Shown: positions 1 to 11,300, counted from the first letter of the stretch. The stretch is DNA of 64,000 nucleotides from Micropterus salmoides (GCF_014851395.1 NW_024041039.1:9167177-9231176), one strand, 5' to 3'. Notes: generated by a model from the sequence alone, not told the origin. Made by a program: numbers and translations.

Positions 1-151
1 CAGGTATCACTGAGGAACAGCAGATGACCCGAGTTAAGATTTACATTTTTGGTGAACTATGAATGAATGAACCCTTAAAATGAGAATTTTGCACATGCAC
101 ATGTTTTTGAACAAAAATGTGCAGGTGTCAAAGAAAGTTATCTGAATGTAC

Positions 152-293
152 CTTTCTCTGCTAGAGAGACCCTGTAGTTCTCCAGGTAGATTACCTTCAG
201 CTTGTTTCCCACCACAGGGTCATTATTTACCACATCAGCCACTGAGGTGATCAGCTTGATGATTAGCTTCGCCATGTGATACCCAGGAGCAGC
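152..293 (-). CDS. pygl: pygl exon 16
   Basis: Codes residues 608-654 and one base of codon 655 (142 nt), AAPGYHMAKLIIKLITSVAD through ENYRVSLAEK. Acceptor CAG, donor GTACATT. The next exon, carrying the EASGTGNMK PLP-lysine motif of the family, is not in the window. Confidence 0.95.
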
Positions 294-3200
294 CTGCAGA
301 GGGTGACAGTGGGTGACAGTCTAAAACAAAAATATCTTCACCGTTCTTGTTTATTGGACTTAATCTGAGCGGTTTGTCAGGTCTGCTTTGGCTGAGCCAG
401 TACCTTTCCCCCGATGATCACCGTTCGTGGTACAAAAGGTGCAGTGGGGTTCTTTCTGATTCCTTGGGAAACAAAAAAGGACACAAAGGCTTTCAAAGTG
501 ATGCAGTTTTAACAAAAACAATATAAATACAGAAATATGAACACATACCAGTACCCTTTGTCATGTCTACACAGACTACAAATAGTCAGCGAGTTGATTT
601 TAACATACCATGACTTCTTTCAAGTCATATGAACCTTGCATTTTGCTTCCATGCTGCACACACATGGAAAAACCTTCTGGTTGATTGTAGTCACTTTCCA
701 ACTCTGGCCTGTTTTAAATGAAAAACTTACTTTTTAAGTGATGCCTTTAATTAGAATTGTGTCCACTTTGGTTTTACATTTTTTCCCTAACATTTTATGT
801 GTTGTTTTTGGCCATGGTAATGTGGCTCCAAGGATAGCAATGTCCATGACTACAGAGGATGGATCCTACTGACTTTGGTGATTCCCTGACTTTTCATGTG
901 TCACAATGAGATTGACAAGTGTGGTTTTTAGTGAACTGTCTCAACAACCATCAGATTGATTGCCACAAGATTTGGTATGAACATTCATGTTCCCCTCATG
1001 ATGAATTGTAATAACTTTGGTGAAGGCTTAACATTTCATTTTTTCAGCATGTTAGCATGCTAATATTAGCAATTAGGCTACAGCTCTTGGGCTAGCATGG
1101 CTGTAGCATGGATTGTTTGGTGATAGGTCTGTCTACTAACTTATATCTTTTCATCTTTTATGCGAAGGACATTAAATTGCCAGTTTTCTATGAAATGTAC
1201 TATAGAAAGGTATGACATATTTGATGGGAAAAGTCCCCAGAAAGGTAAAGGTTTTGGATGCAAAGAAACTAAGCATCAAAGTAAACTGCATGTTGCACAA
1301 AACAGAACTGCTCATGAAACTCCTTTCCTGATTATCACAGCCTGATGATTGCATGGAAAAAGACCACACTTGATTTAAATGGCAGATGCATGTGGTTGAT
1401 TTAACTTGCTCGGAGCACTGGTCAGGTCGGGAATCTTCCACATTAGTACATGTCAGATTATGTGATGGATTGTGAAACCTTCACTTAATAACAAGGGATT
1501 TCACATACGGTTGTACATGACGATGATGTGCAGGCAGTTGAGGAGTTGCCGCTTGTACTCGTGGATTCTCTTCACGTGGACATCAAACATGGAGGATGCA
1601 TTTATTTTCACCCTGTACTCGTTCTCCAGGTATTGGGCAAATTTCACCTTGTTGTCCTGGAAGGAAATCAGCGATACGTGACTTGGCAACAAATGAGTTA
1701 TTCATTGAGGTGAAGTTGCTGAATCACAGGTGTGGTCTGTCCTGACACGTACTTTACTTCACTTGGACTTCAGAGCTGCAAAATGCAACCCTGCAATGCA
1801 CACATAAAACTGATTGTAATGTTTGCCTGCAATGGCATGCAAATTACACAAGAGCGTTATTATTATATATTTTTTAACTGTACACAGATACAGGTACTAG
1901 GTTGGTGCTATTTACGTTAAACTGCATGGATTCGTGGTGCAACAGGACATTTAGAACAAAGCCCACTATGCATGTATAACAGCATCATGCAACCATGCCA
2001 CGAAAGACCTTTTTTAGGAAACCAATGGAAACCACTGTTTAATGTGGTTTAACTTATTATGCTTTGTTTATTTTTTTTAAATCATTATTTCCCTCTGAAA
2101 TGTATCAGAATAACAGGTATGAAGAAGCTGTTCCACCAGTCTATGAATGTGTATGAATGTTAATTTCTGTTTGCGCACTTAGACTCAGTGTGTGAATGGT
2201 GAATGTGATGTAGTGTAAAAGTGCTTTGAGTGGTCGAAAAGACAAGAAAGGCGCAATACAAATACGGAGCATTTACTTGAGTACAGTACTTTGCACTCTA
2301 CCTGTTTCACTTTGGATACATCACGGATCAGGGCAGCATTATCAACAAAGTCATTCAGCTTCTGTAGCTGGTTGAGGTCCTTCACATAATCCTCCCCAAT
2401 GACCTGAAAGATATTAAAGGGCACAATAAAATATGTGCAAAACTGTTGAGTTTACTACACCACCTCTTATTCTATATACATTGACTGGAACAAGTGGTGT
2501 AAAAAACAAACAAACACAGAATATGCTATGCCAAGATTGATATGACAGCTGGGGTATATATTGATGAGGATTCAGGGGTCTTAACCACTACAACAACTCT
2601 TGGCAGTCGTTTGTTTATTCATTTATTGCTCAGGCACCTCAAACAGACCTCAGCTATAAGCTCAGCCAGTCCGGGGTTGCAGAGCAGAAGCCAGCGTCTG
2701 GGAGTGATGCCGTTGGTTTTGTTCTGGAATTTCTTCGGTTCTAGTTCATTGAAATCACGAAATCTGTAAGAGAAAAATGGTGAAATGTTCTTGAGGAAGA
2801 ACTTAATTTGGTCTCTCATAGACAAAATAATGGAAACATCTGAATAATGTACATATATGTACCAGGTAGTTAAAGGAACATACCAGCATTTTTGTTTCAT
2901 CTTGTTAATATATCACGTGCTGCCCATTTTTGTATGTATTATCAGTCAACTTTATTTCAGACACGTAGGTCCATATCAGTAAAATAAAATTGAATACAAT
3001 GACACAATACAAAGACACATAGAACAGAATTATGTACAAAACCACGTTATTTCACATTCCACCATAATTAAAATGCAAACAGACATTTGTTCTAATGTTT
3101 CCAAAAACACGAGGAGTACCATGTGCCACTTTGTATGGGCTCAGTTGGACGGAGCTTCCTTTTGCTGACGCAGTTCGACCACTGTTTTCTTTGTTCCATT

Positions 3201-6200
3201 GTTTAATGGAGCTATAGCTTGGTCTTTGTAGCCCATAGTGTTTTGCTTCATTGTACATTACTTTGTGTTTCCGTTATTTTGTACACATTTTTGAAGTGGT
3301 GTGTCATCAGCAGAAGACTTACGTTTCAGTCTTAATGATGTTGGAGTGTATCTCAGCTACTCCGTTAACAGCGTGAGATCCCACAATGCACAGGTGCGCC
3401 ATGTTCACCCTCTTGCATCCATCTTCTTCAATCAGAGACATTTTCCTCAGTTTGTCCATGTCTTTTGGATAGAGAGCAGCAATCCTCTGTAAACAGACAC
3501 GCCTTTAGGATCTCAGATTCATGTGTCAAAGATACGTTCAGTCCATAAAGAACATTAACTTATTTCTCTTTTTGCAGTGTCTGAGCTACAGTACGTACGT
3601 CGAGGTGGACCTGGTTGATCTGGTAGATGATCTGCAGGTGTCTGGGCAGAAGCTTCTCCAGCAGCTGCACAGGCCAGCGCTCCAGAGCCTCGGGGAGGAC
3701 TGTGTGATTGGTGTATGCAAAAGTGCGCCTAGTGAGGTCCCAGGCCTACAGAGGAGGGGCCAGTTTATGTTTTGACACTTGAGCTTTGTATTTAATTACT
3801 TATGAACAAAGCAACTTTCTTCTTACTTAATATTTTGCCTTCTTCCTTCCCTAGCTGTGCTAATTTACTTGACCACCAAACCACCTCTGCGTGCCTGGAT
3901 TTTATTTCTTAACCTGGCTGACAACTTTCAGCATTGCACATGAATATTTTGCAACACAGACACTTCTGTTCTGTTTTATTTGTCAAGTTCTGTGGTTCTG
4001 TGGTCATGATTTCCTTATCTAAGCTCATTGTAAGTCACACTGATCTACCAAATCTGTCTCTCACTCACCGTGTCCCAGTCAAGTTTCTCAATGTCCACAA
4101 AGATTCTCATCAGCTCGGGGATGGCCATGGCTGGATGAGTGTCATTCAACTGGATGGCGACCTGGAAACGACACGGCATGATGTAGTGACACTGTTTATC
4201 TGCCACCTTGTTATTGATTTTACCTCAGCTAACTGAATAACAGGAGAGTCTGTTGTATGAGGTATTGGTTCTGTTATTTTACAGTTTGGTTGTAAGTGGT
4301 TAACTTTAAATCTATCCTACTTTCTGTGTTATTAGATGGAGGATTAAAGGAGCAGCTGTGAAACATTAAAAGGAAAAACACAGGGCTGCAGGCGTTTAAT
4401 ATCTGAAACATTATCTGCACGAATTCTAACTTAACAGAGATTCCTCACTTGGTGATATGAAAGATGTGTCTGCAGTTGCTGTAACAAATTTACTTTTCAG
4501 GCCAATAACGCATTTGACTGAGAGGTGCAAATATCTATTTTTCATCATAATATATGAAACACGATTTCTTTTTTCTGAGTATGCTACAGGCCTTAAACCA
4601 GGAGGCTATCTGATTCCCTCTGGCCAATAAATGAGGTTATGAAAAGAAAATAAGTAACTTTTCCATTACAGACACTTACTTCTTGAGCTCCAGCTAAATG
4701 ACTGATTTTGCAGCTTACTTTGTCTGGAAAGCTCTCAAAAGAGGTTCGGCCCGGGGCGCCCTTTTTAGTTGTCTTGAAGCGGCGGATGATGTCTTGGAGT
4801 GTGGCCGCCACAACAAAGTACTCCTGCTTCAGGCGCAGCTCTTTTCCTTCAAAGAACTACAGCATGTAGGAGAGACCACAGAGATAGTTATGGTCTTGAT
4901 TTTAGTACAGTAGACATTTTTTGACAGAAGAGATTATCAGTGCGTTTCTTGTGGAAGATGATGACCTTGTGATGCAAAATGTTCAGGCATTATCGGGCAC
5001 CCATCAGTATAACTGTGGGATTTTGCTGCATAGATGCATTAACATGTGCTTAATGACATAATGTATGTTGAACTTACATTGTCATTGGGGTAGAGAACAC
5101 GGGAGATGTTCTCTGCCAGATTTCTGTCCAGAACAGCCTGGATGTAATCTCCAACATTAACTACAGACAGTAAAAAATGCATTTTAGTTACTTTGGCACT
5201 AAATTTCATACATATTTAATTTTATAGTTTTTGTAATTTAAAGTAAAAAATTTAACTAAAAAAAAAACTTTAAGCTATTTTGTAACACAGACATCTTTTC
5301 ACAATGTACCAGCGTTGCAGCAGTTTCCTTCTTTCTTGCAAGGTTTTCCTATTGAAAACTGAAAGCAAAGACTGTTTTGCAAAAGTGGTTTTTCATTAGA
5401 AATGGTCAAAATGGCTTCATCACTCACAGTCTCTCAAGTTAAAGTCGTTGGGGGCACGAGCGGACCACAGCCTCATGGTATTTACAGTGTTGTTCATATA
5501 GCCAGGGATGGGTGTGTCATAAGGCATCGCCAAAACCACCTGCACAGATAAAAGTGAAAACAGTAAATTAGCAGGAAGACACAGTATAAAAGCCTAGAAA
5601 ATAAAAGCAAAATAAAAGTAATCTTACACAGAGGCAGGTTTAAAATCTTCTAAAATGTGGAAAACAAAATTAAAGTAAACATGCGTTAAGACTCACATGT
5701 AAAGCCCTGGTTCTTGGCAATAATAAACTGTCCATTATTATTAATAGTGTCAAATAAACTACAGTTTATGAGACAGTGGGCCCCTGGACAGACGTGTAAA
5801 AGGAGCCCCACCCCTTCTACATAGCAGCGAAACCCCAAGACAAACGGCTGTGTCGTTTCTGGTCATTTGTCATCTCTTTGTAGTTGTTTTGTGTCACTTT
5901 GTAGTCGTTTTACAACTTTTTGGAGTCATTTTGCATCACGTCACTTTGTACTAATTTTGTATCTCTAGTTGTTTTGTGTCTCTTTGTGGTAGTGACTTTC
6001 CATTAACAATTGTTAAAAGTCACTTCACAATGATTGGTAATGCAACCATGATACTAACATGCCAACTACCTATCACCTTCTGACTCTGGCAGGGGACACC
6101 CCTGCCCCGGTCTACTCAGTACCTACTGTAATTTGTACACATCTTCGGTACCTGAGTGTCGACCCATTTGGTGCCATCTCTCGTCTCCTCTACTCGTCCA

Positions 6201-8779
6201 TAGAAGTGAACTGGCAACATGTACTCAGGACGTGCTTTCTCCCATGGATTTCCATGTCTCAGCCAATCATCTGCCTCCTCCACCTACAAAAGGTCAATCC
6301 AGGTCAAAGATAAAAAGATTAAATATAATAGAGAAGAAGAATCAAGCAAGACATCAAAACTCTACCTTATCTGACCTCTGACATCTTGTAGTAGATGGAG
6401 GTAAGAAAAATAATTTCCCTTTGGTGATTATCATTTTTGTGATCAAATGATTACAATGTTATGTCAAACCCAAACAGATCCATGATTAGATTTAGTGTAA
6501 AATGCAGAATAAAATCAGCTACATTTACTGTCCACTAGCAGCAATGAGAAAACACTTGATAGGTAATCCAGTTCATTGTTCAGAAGTGCATGTTTACACT
6601 GCAACAGCAAATAACCAGCAGAATTCAAAAGGGCAAAAGTCTTTAGTTTGGGGATCTCTTATCACAAAATACGCAATGTTTATTTTGTGCTCTCATATTA
6701 CAACCAAAACCAGCTTCTGCCAGGAGCTTGCACCACTGCAGTGTTGTTAAAGGGGTGCAGACCACAAGCCTCACTGTTAATGATTCACTTGTGATGTATT
6801 CTGACCTAATTCATATCTACTTTGGTCATGCTCCACTTTGATTCCTAACAGCATGAGCATGGCCTGAAAAGGAATCCTGAAATTCAAAGTAAAAGATAAA
6901 ACAGGATCTATAAACTTGAGAGAGAAACAGGTGTGTCTGTAGTGAGATATCTTGTCATTTTAGGTCAAATTAAGCTTATAAGACTGTATTTGAAAGTTAA
7001 AGACAGCAGGTGTTTTGATTAACTTAAATTAGTAGAAAATATGTTTGTAGCTGCAGTTACCTGCCATCCATCTCTTATCTTCTGGTTAAAGATTCCATAT
7101 TCATATCGGATGCCATAACCGTACGCTGCAAGACCCAAGGTGGCCATCGAATCCAAGAAACATGCTGTGTGCAGAAAAAAGAAGACACCTCTCTAGTTAA
7201 CAGTCTACACTTCATACAATTCTGGACTTGAATTGGCCACCATTCATTTCCCAAGTCCCTACAGACAGAGCTATTGCTACATCCTCACAAACTTTACAAT
7301 TAGATATAAAATGAAATTACAAAATTTAGCACGGAATTGAGGAACACAATGCACGGTGCTAGTGGGGGAAGTGAAATGTTCATTTATACATTCTGTTGCA
7401 ACATTTCTGCAAGTTGCTTCAAAAGTTCAATAGACACACAGTGTCTATTTATTGGGCAATTGCCAAAAAATCCCTAGCATTATAATGGAGTATTGTTGTA
7501 ATAGAGATGTAGGGAAATGACTGGTCTTAAAGCCTTTTCTTTTCTTGCTTCTCCATTTTTCCAGTAACTTTGAATTGTTTAGAGTAGTGAGGATATAATG
7601 AAACCCTGTCTCCTTAACTCGATCTCCCTCACCTGCCAGTCTGCCCAGACCTCCATTCCCCAGGCCTGCATCCTCCTCCATCTCCTCTAGCTCCTCCATG
7701 TCCAGGCCGAGCTACAGCAGAAGGAAACATATAAGCCTACTGTTAACAGGTTATCAAAACTCATTTTGTGTGTTCAACATGTGCATTTGTGCTTGTTGCT
7801 GCCTCTATTTCTTTTAAATTTATGTCTGACCTGGTAGATGGCTTCATCGCAGGCGTTCTGCAGTCCGAGGTTGATCATTGTGTTTTGGAGAGTCCTGCCC
7901 ATGTAGAACTCCAGAGACAGATAATACACCCTCTGGACATGTAAAAATAAAAAATCTGAAACACAGCGTTTCTTTGCACACACTACATATTTTCAGATAC
8001 TTTATAGATTAAAGATGAACTGCAAATAAATGTGATAAACTTTGATAGTGGTTTGAACGAGTCACACTAGGCAGTAAAACTGGAACAAGCAAACCTTTTC
8101 TTGCACAAAATAGCAGTTTAAACATGATCCAATGATGTTAAAATACTGTGCTTCCTGTATGTCCAGACTGTTTATTGCAACAGAAAAACATTGCACAAAA
8201 CTAATTCCCATAAAAATGTAACAACATGTGAAAGCATGTGCTCTTTGGAATGCATTTATGGCTTTTGTTCAAAACAAACACAAACCATGCAGGTAGAATG
8301 AAATATGGTTTAAGTGAGCAGAATATATTTGTACTTAAAGAACAAGGAAGTTCAAAACAACTTTCAAATGTTTCTCTGTTTTGCAAGGAACATCTTTTAG
8401 ATGAAAATTATCTGTATTTAGAGCTATTTTGTAATGTTTTGCAGCTGTATCATACTCTGAAGTGCATGTGGAGTGTATATTTACAATATGCGATCTAGTT
8501 TAGTTTCACATTGACACTGAAACATCTGATCTTTACCTTTGGGTCTGCTTCATAGTAAAACTGTTGTGTTCTGATCCATCTCCCCACCAGGTGATCTCTC
8601 ACAGTGTGAGCTAAGGCAAAGTAATAATCCCTGGGTGTAGCAATGTTTCTGTCTTTCACCAGGGTGAAGTGCAGGTGACGATTGAAGCCCTTCTTCAGCT
8701 CTGCAACATTCTCCACTCCTACAATCCCCCTGATGCTGATCTGCTTGCGCTTCTCCTGGTCTGTGAGAGGTTTCGCCAT
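152..8779 (-). CDS. pygl: liver-type glycogen phosphorylase, 5' sixteen coding exons (3' end outside window)
   Basis: Glycogen phosphorylase is a cytosolic dimer that cleaves alpha-1,4 glucosyl bonds of glycogen with phosphate to give glucose-1-phosphate. Sixteen exons read on the minus strand join in phase into 654 residues plus one base of the next codon. Visible landmarks: the N-terminal regulatory serine in KRKQISIRG (Ser15 counting Met, Ser14 of the mature enzyme), the AMP-site tyrosine in RTQQFYYE (Tyr76), the active-site gate LYPNDN (residues 280-285), IQLNDTHPAM, KTNGITPRRW, and the phosphate-site motif KRIHEYKRQ. The N-terminus MAKPLTDQEKRKQISIRG matches the liver isoform better than muscle or brain, and trim9 next door agrees with PYGL synteny. 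The PLP lysine and about 190 C-terminal residues would be left of position 1. The start is the ATG at 8777-8779, with A at -3 and G at +4. Exon lengths follow the vertebrate family almost exactly. Isoform assignment is inferred from memory of the family. Confidence 0.95.
404..462 (-). CDS. pygl: pygl exon 15
   Basis: Completes Arg588 and codes to residue 607 (59 nt), RIRKNPTAPFVPRTVIIGGK. Too short to stand out as an open frame; found by phase and family match. Acceptor AAG, donor GTACTG. Confidence 0.93.
860..1110 (+). repeat. dispersed repeat with 'GCATGTTAGCATGCTAA' core, copy 1
   Basis: A non-coding dispersed repeat in pygl intron 14. It shares with 10900-11300 the phrases 'tttggtgat', 'gattgccacaagatttggta', 'acattcatgtt' and 'tgatgaattgtaat', followed by a stretch rich in 'gttagcat'. 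I recognise this as a common teleost repeat but cannot name its family. Confidence 0.7.
1509..1656 (-). CDS. pygl: pygl exon 14
   Basis: Codes residues 539-587 and one base of codon 588 (148 nt). It contains VKRIHEYKRQLLN, whose Arg and Lys (mature 569 and 574 in muscle) bind the catalytic phosphate. Acceptor CAG, donor GTATGTG. Confidence 0.95.
2155..2277 (-). repeat. SINE-like dispersed repeat fragment (copy of 42385-42620, reverse orientation)
   Basis: The reverse complement aligns closely to 42390-42500: 'aaatgctccg', 'cctttcttgtcttttc', 'accactcaaag', 'cattcacacactgag', 'ctaagtgc'. It lies in pygl intron 13, antisense to the copy in trim9 intron 1. Only the outer half is present here. 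Confidence 0.85.
2302..2403 (-). CDS. pygl: pygl exon 13
   Basis: Codes residues 505-538 (102 nt, phase 0), VIGEDYVKDLNQLQKL through DVSKVKQ. Acceptor CAG, donor GTAGAG. Confidence 0.94.
2649..2763 (-). CDS. pygl: pygl exon 12
   Basis: Completes codon 466 and codes to residue 504 (115 nt), FRDFNELEPKKFQNKTNGIT through GLAELIAE. It contains the family motif KTNGITPRRW at the start of the C-terminal domain. Acceptor CAG, donor GTCTGT, a weaker GT donor. Confidence 0.94.
3323..3486 (-). CDS. pygl: pygl exon 11
   Basis: Codes residues 412-465 and two bases of codon 466 (164 nt). It includes KMSLIEEDGCKRVNMAHLC and GSHAVNGVAEIHS. Acceptor CAG, donor GTAAGTC. Confidence 0.95.
3599..3745 (-). CDS. 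pygl: pygl exon 10
   Basis: Codes residues 363-411 (147 nt), AWDLTRRTFAYTNHTVLPEA through NQVHLD. The donor is GTACGT. A second GTAC four bases further in would break the frame, so the first is used. Confidence 0.94.
4069..4161 (-). CDS. pygl: pygl exon 9
   Basis: Codes residues 332-362 (93 nt), VAIQLNDTHPAMAIPELMRI through DWDT. Acceptor CAG, donor GTGAGTG. The NDTHPA motif is a family hallmark. Confidence 0.95.
4719..4856 (-). CDS. pygl: pygl exon 8, lid loop two codons shorter than family norm
   Basis: Codes residues 286-331 (138 nt, phase 0), FFEGKELRLKQEYF through ESFPDK. It contains the paired arginines of IIRRFK that contact AMP in the muscle enzyme. The mammalian muscle and liver counterparts, as I remember them, have 24 residues from RRFK to the exon end. 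Here there are 22, so this exon is 138 rather than 144 nt. The missing residues fall in the flexible loop over the nucleotide site. Donor GTAAG. Confidence 0.93.
5078..5160 (-). CDS. pygl: pygl exon 7
   Basis: Completes codon 258 (Phe) and codes to residue 285 (83 nt). It ends in the 280s active-site gate LYPNDN, whose Asp and Asn correspond to mature residues 283 and 284. Acceptor TAG, donor GTAAGTT. Confidence 0.95.
5428..5539 (-). CDS. pygl: pygl exon 6
   Basis: Codes residues 221-257 and one base of codon 258 (112 nt). It includes MPYDTPIPGYMNNTVNTMRL and WSARAPNDFNLRD. Acceptor CAG, donor GTGAGTG. Confidence 0.95.
5845..5990 (+). repeat. degenerate minisatellite, about 20-23 bp unit
   Basis: In pygl intron 5, imperfect units such as 'tttgtagttgttttgtgtca', 'ctttgtagtcgttttacaac' and 'tctagttgttttgtgtctct' follow one another about six times. 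Units are diverged, so the array is old or slow to homogenise. Confidence 0.75.
6152..6283 (-). CDS. pygl: pygl exon 5
   Basis: Codes residues 177-220 (132 nt, phase 0), VEEADDWLRHGNPWEKARP through WVDTQ, in the N-terminal catalytic domain. Acceptor TAG, donor GTACCG. Confidence 0.95.
7061..7164 (-). CDS. pygl: pygl exon 4
   Basis: Codes the rest of codon 142 to residue 176 (104 nt): CFLDSMATLGLAAYGYGIRY to RDGWQ. Acceptor CAG, donor GTAACT. Exons 3 and 4 together give 61 codons. Confidence 0.95.
7633..7711 (-). CDS. pygl: pygl exon 3
   Basis: Codes residues 116-141 and the first base of codon 142 (79 nt). It contains the glycine-rich stretch EDAGLGNGGLGRLA, which lies near the active site. 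Acceptor TAG, donor GTGAGG. The split alanine codon is completed by exon 4. Confidence 0.95.
7831..7932 (-). CDS. pygl: pygl exon 2
   Basis: Codes residues 82-115, RVYYLSLEFYMGRTLQN through CDEAIYQ. It is 102 nt, phase 0 at both ends, with acceptor CAG and donor GT directly after CAG. This is the tower/cap-side N-terminal core and is almost invariant in the family. Confidence 0.95.
8537..8779 (-). CDS. pygl: pygl exon 1
   Basis: Codes residues 1-81, ending DPK, phase 0, with donor GTAAAG. It carries the Ser14 phosphorylation site for phosphorylase kinase and AMP-site residues, including the arginines and tyrosines of RWIRTQQFYY. The frame stays open upstream of the ATG for another 39 codons (to 8896). 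The chosen start follows the MAKPL N-terminus of the family. Confidence 0.95.
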
Positions 8780-9232
8780 GCTGGGTGGGCAGTTTTGTCC
8801 AGAGTTACTGTAATTGTATGCAGGCTGGAAGTGAAGTTGAAAGGTAAGATGGTGGCAGTTTTTCATGCAAGAGTCTCCTCCTTTTGCTTTTTTCATTGGT
8901 GAGTGCAGGGGGAGGGTGTTTCCCTGGCCAGCCCCTGCCGAGCTGCAATGCTGAGCAGCAGGAAGAGGTGCAGACTACAGATATGAAGGAATGAAAGTTT
9001 TGTGCAGTTTAGGTTGGCACAAATTTCAAGGATTTACACTTCTAACTAATTTTTATCATCAATTAATTCAAATTGATGTGACAATGTTATTTTGACTTAT
9101 TGTTTACACTCCAATTGTACACTTACACTTAGATTGTTGTGTAAGACTGGGTGAATGAGCGGGAAAGTGTAAAGCCCTTTGGATAAAAGCTCTAAATAAT
9201 TAATGCTGTCAGTTTGCATTAATCATAAACAT
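8780..9232 (-). promoter_or_regulatory. pygl: pygl 5' flank (5' UTR and promoter, undelimited)
   Basis: DNA directly upstream of the pygl ATG. The frame stays open to 8896. No convincing TATA box or initiator is visible, and 8900-8960 is locally G/C-rich. The first transcribed base cannot be placed from sequence alone. Confidence 0.35.
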
Positions 9233-9331
9233 AGCATCCCCAGTGTGATGCATGGTGGTGGCTGCATCATGCCATGGAGATGCTTCTCTGCAGCCAACCA
9301 TGGGAGGCTTACAGGAAGAGAATCTGATGCA
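9233..9331 (+). pseudogene. Tc1/mariner-like transposase remnant
   Basis: Read in frame from 9233, the sequence gives SIPSVMHGGGCIMPWRCFSA followed by ANHGRL. This resembles the Tc1-family transposase stretch SVKHGGGSIMLWGCFSA before the second catalytic aspartate/glutamate region. Only about 33 residues survive and no terminal inverted repeats are visible nearby, so it is a dead fragment. Confidence 0.8.
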
Positions 9332-10899
9332 GTCTGCAAGAAACCTGTGACGTAGGAGTACAAATTCCAGGCAACATAATACCTTGTTGACACCTATTTA
9401 TTGAATATTCACACATACAAAAAAACACAGAGGCCCATTTTACACTTCAGATCATCATAATAATAGCAGTAACGTGGTAATGATAGACATAGAATCATAA
9501 CAATCATAATAATCATTAAATCATTAAATCATAGTAAAAACGATGTTCACTTTATGTTCATAAAATTTTCCATAGACGTATTTCAGTATCACTGTAAATA
9601 ATAATATCGAGTGATGACATTCCACCTCGGCTCAAACAGGGCAGAAATAATCACTTTTAAAAGTAAAATAAAGTTATAATGCAGCTAACACATACTCACA
9701 CACACTCAGTCCCACACACATATATGTCTGTACATTTGGAGATATAACACCCAGTGTCGCCCAGCGACTGTGTAAGCTTTTAATAATTCATAAAGTTTTG
9801 ACGAGGCTGTATGATAGACTTTAAATCATCCCGGGGTCTATAGTTTAATATCATCAAAGTGTATTTAACTGGTTTAGAAATAATAAATGTTACAATCACA
9901 CACTTGTTAATGTCAGCACTCTCGTGTATGTAGTACAGATGTTGATATGGCTTCCCATATTCACACAGAAAATGTTCCATGAGAAGATAATTTGTGTTGA
10001 AAAGTAACGTGTGTCACATCCAACTGGATAAACAGAAAATCCCTTTAACGTGTTCTCTGTCTCTGTTTTGCTGAATTAAAGCCATTTTGTTTATTCGTCC
10101 TGGAATCTGAGGTTGTGTAATGCTGTGATAATGGCTGCACTTGTCTCTGTATGAGTCAAAGGAAGCTCTCACTGCTCAGTGACCCACTGCTGAACGGGCT
10201 GCTTTTGTACTGTGGTATTATAATTACGGCTGGACAAAAGGCTTACCCTAAAATACAGCAATTAAATGTTGCATTAATCAAAGCTTGAATGCAGCTTTGC
10301 AGCAAAGGCCGTGCAACTTGGTTTAGTTTATCATTGTCAGCACACATGCACATAATAAAAATCATATAGTTTACTGTGTGCAGTCATTTACAATCAGTTT
10401 TACCCTGGGGGAAGAGAAAAGAAATAAAATCACAGAGTATTTAGAGGTTATGAAAGACACCTTGCCATACCTTACTGTAATATTCCCTTCATTACTGTGG
10501 TTATTATATCCATAACAAACATGATTATTGTTGAGTTTGCCCTTTTACCGATAGAAAAAATAAGTAGCAGCAGACGAAGTCAGGCATCACAGATGTTACA
10601 GTTGACTCTGCTGAAGCAATGAATCTGGTTTGTAGCAAAGTTTCATAAATTGTTTGGGTATTGAAGAGGGGAAAAGGCACACCCATGAAGCTCAAACACA
10701 GGACAGCACCTTATGTGAATGCTAGACATGTACTGTATGTATCAGGGTGACGATGCACAGGGAACATGAAGGGCAACAGTTCCCTCAAACTGAGCTCTCC
10801 ACATTTTGACTTCAGTTGCTGCTGCCAGTAAGTAAACATTTTTTAGCCATGCAAGCCACCTTTTTTCGGGACTAAAATATCAAAACAAAGTTGGAGGGA
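9332..10899. other. spacer between trim9 and pygl, no gene seen
   Basis: A/T-rich DNA without a coding frame or splice-supported exon. On the minus strand it may include distal trim9 3' UTR, since several AATAAA-type hexamers occur, but none can be chosen. Confidence 0.4.
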
Positions 10900-11300
10900 T
10901 TGCTTTTTGATATTTTGTGCAGACAATCATGATCCCCAGAAGATGAATATAACATACTTTGGTGATAATCTGTCTTTTCCTCGCCACCATGAGTTTGAAC
11001 GAATTTTTGGTTTTCAGTGAGATGTCTGTTGAATGATTGCCATGAAATTTGGTACACACATTCATGTTCTCATCATGATGAATTTTAATAAAAATGAATT
11101 TCTCTCGCTCCATCATCAGGTCAATATTTAAATTAGTCAAATACTTTACCTGCAATACTAAAACTAATCTAGAATACCTAATCCGCAAAACTATGATGGT
11201 GAACATGGTAAACATCAAACCTGCATATAACATCTGCATGTTAGCATCACAACATTAGCATGTAGCTTAGTACACATCACATAACAGCTAGCATGGCTTG
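10900..11300 (+). repeat. dispersed repeat, copy 2 of the 860-1110 family
   Basis: A longer copy with 'gattgccatgaaatttggta', 'acattcatgttctcatcatga', 'ccatcatcaggtcaatattt', 'gatggtgaacatggtaaaca' and 'gcatgttagcatcac'. Same orientation as copy 1; non-coding. Confidence 0.75.

Larger units (their letters stand above)
1..8536 (-). other. pygl: pygl introns 1-15 and start of intron 16
   Basis: All introns are short. Those over 300 bases are intron 1 (7933-8536), 2 (7712-7830 is short), 4 (6284-7060), 5 (5540-6151, with a degenerate tandem repeat), 8 (4162-4718), 9 (3746-4068), 11 (2764-3322), 13 (1657-2301, with a repeat copy) and 14 (463-1508, with a repeat copy). Apart from the repeats listed separately I see nothing functional in them. 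Positions 1-151 are intron 16. Confidence 0.8.
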
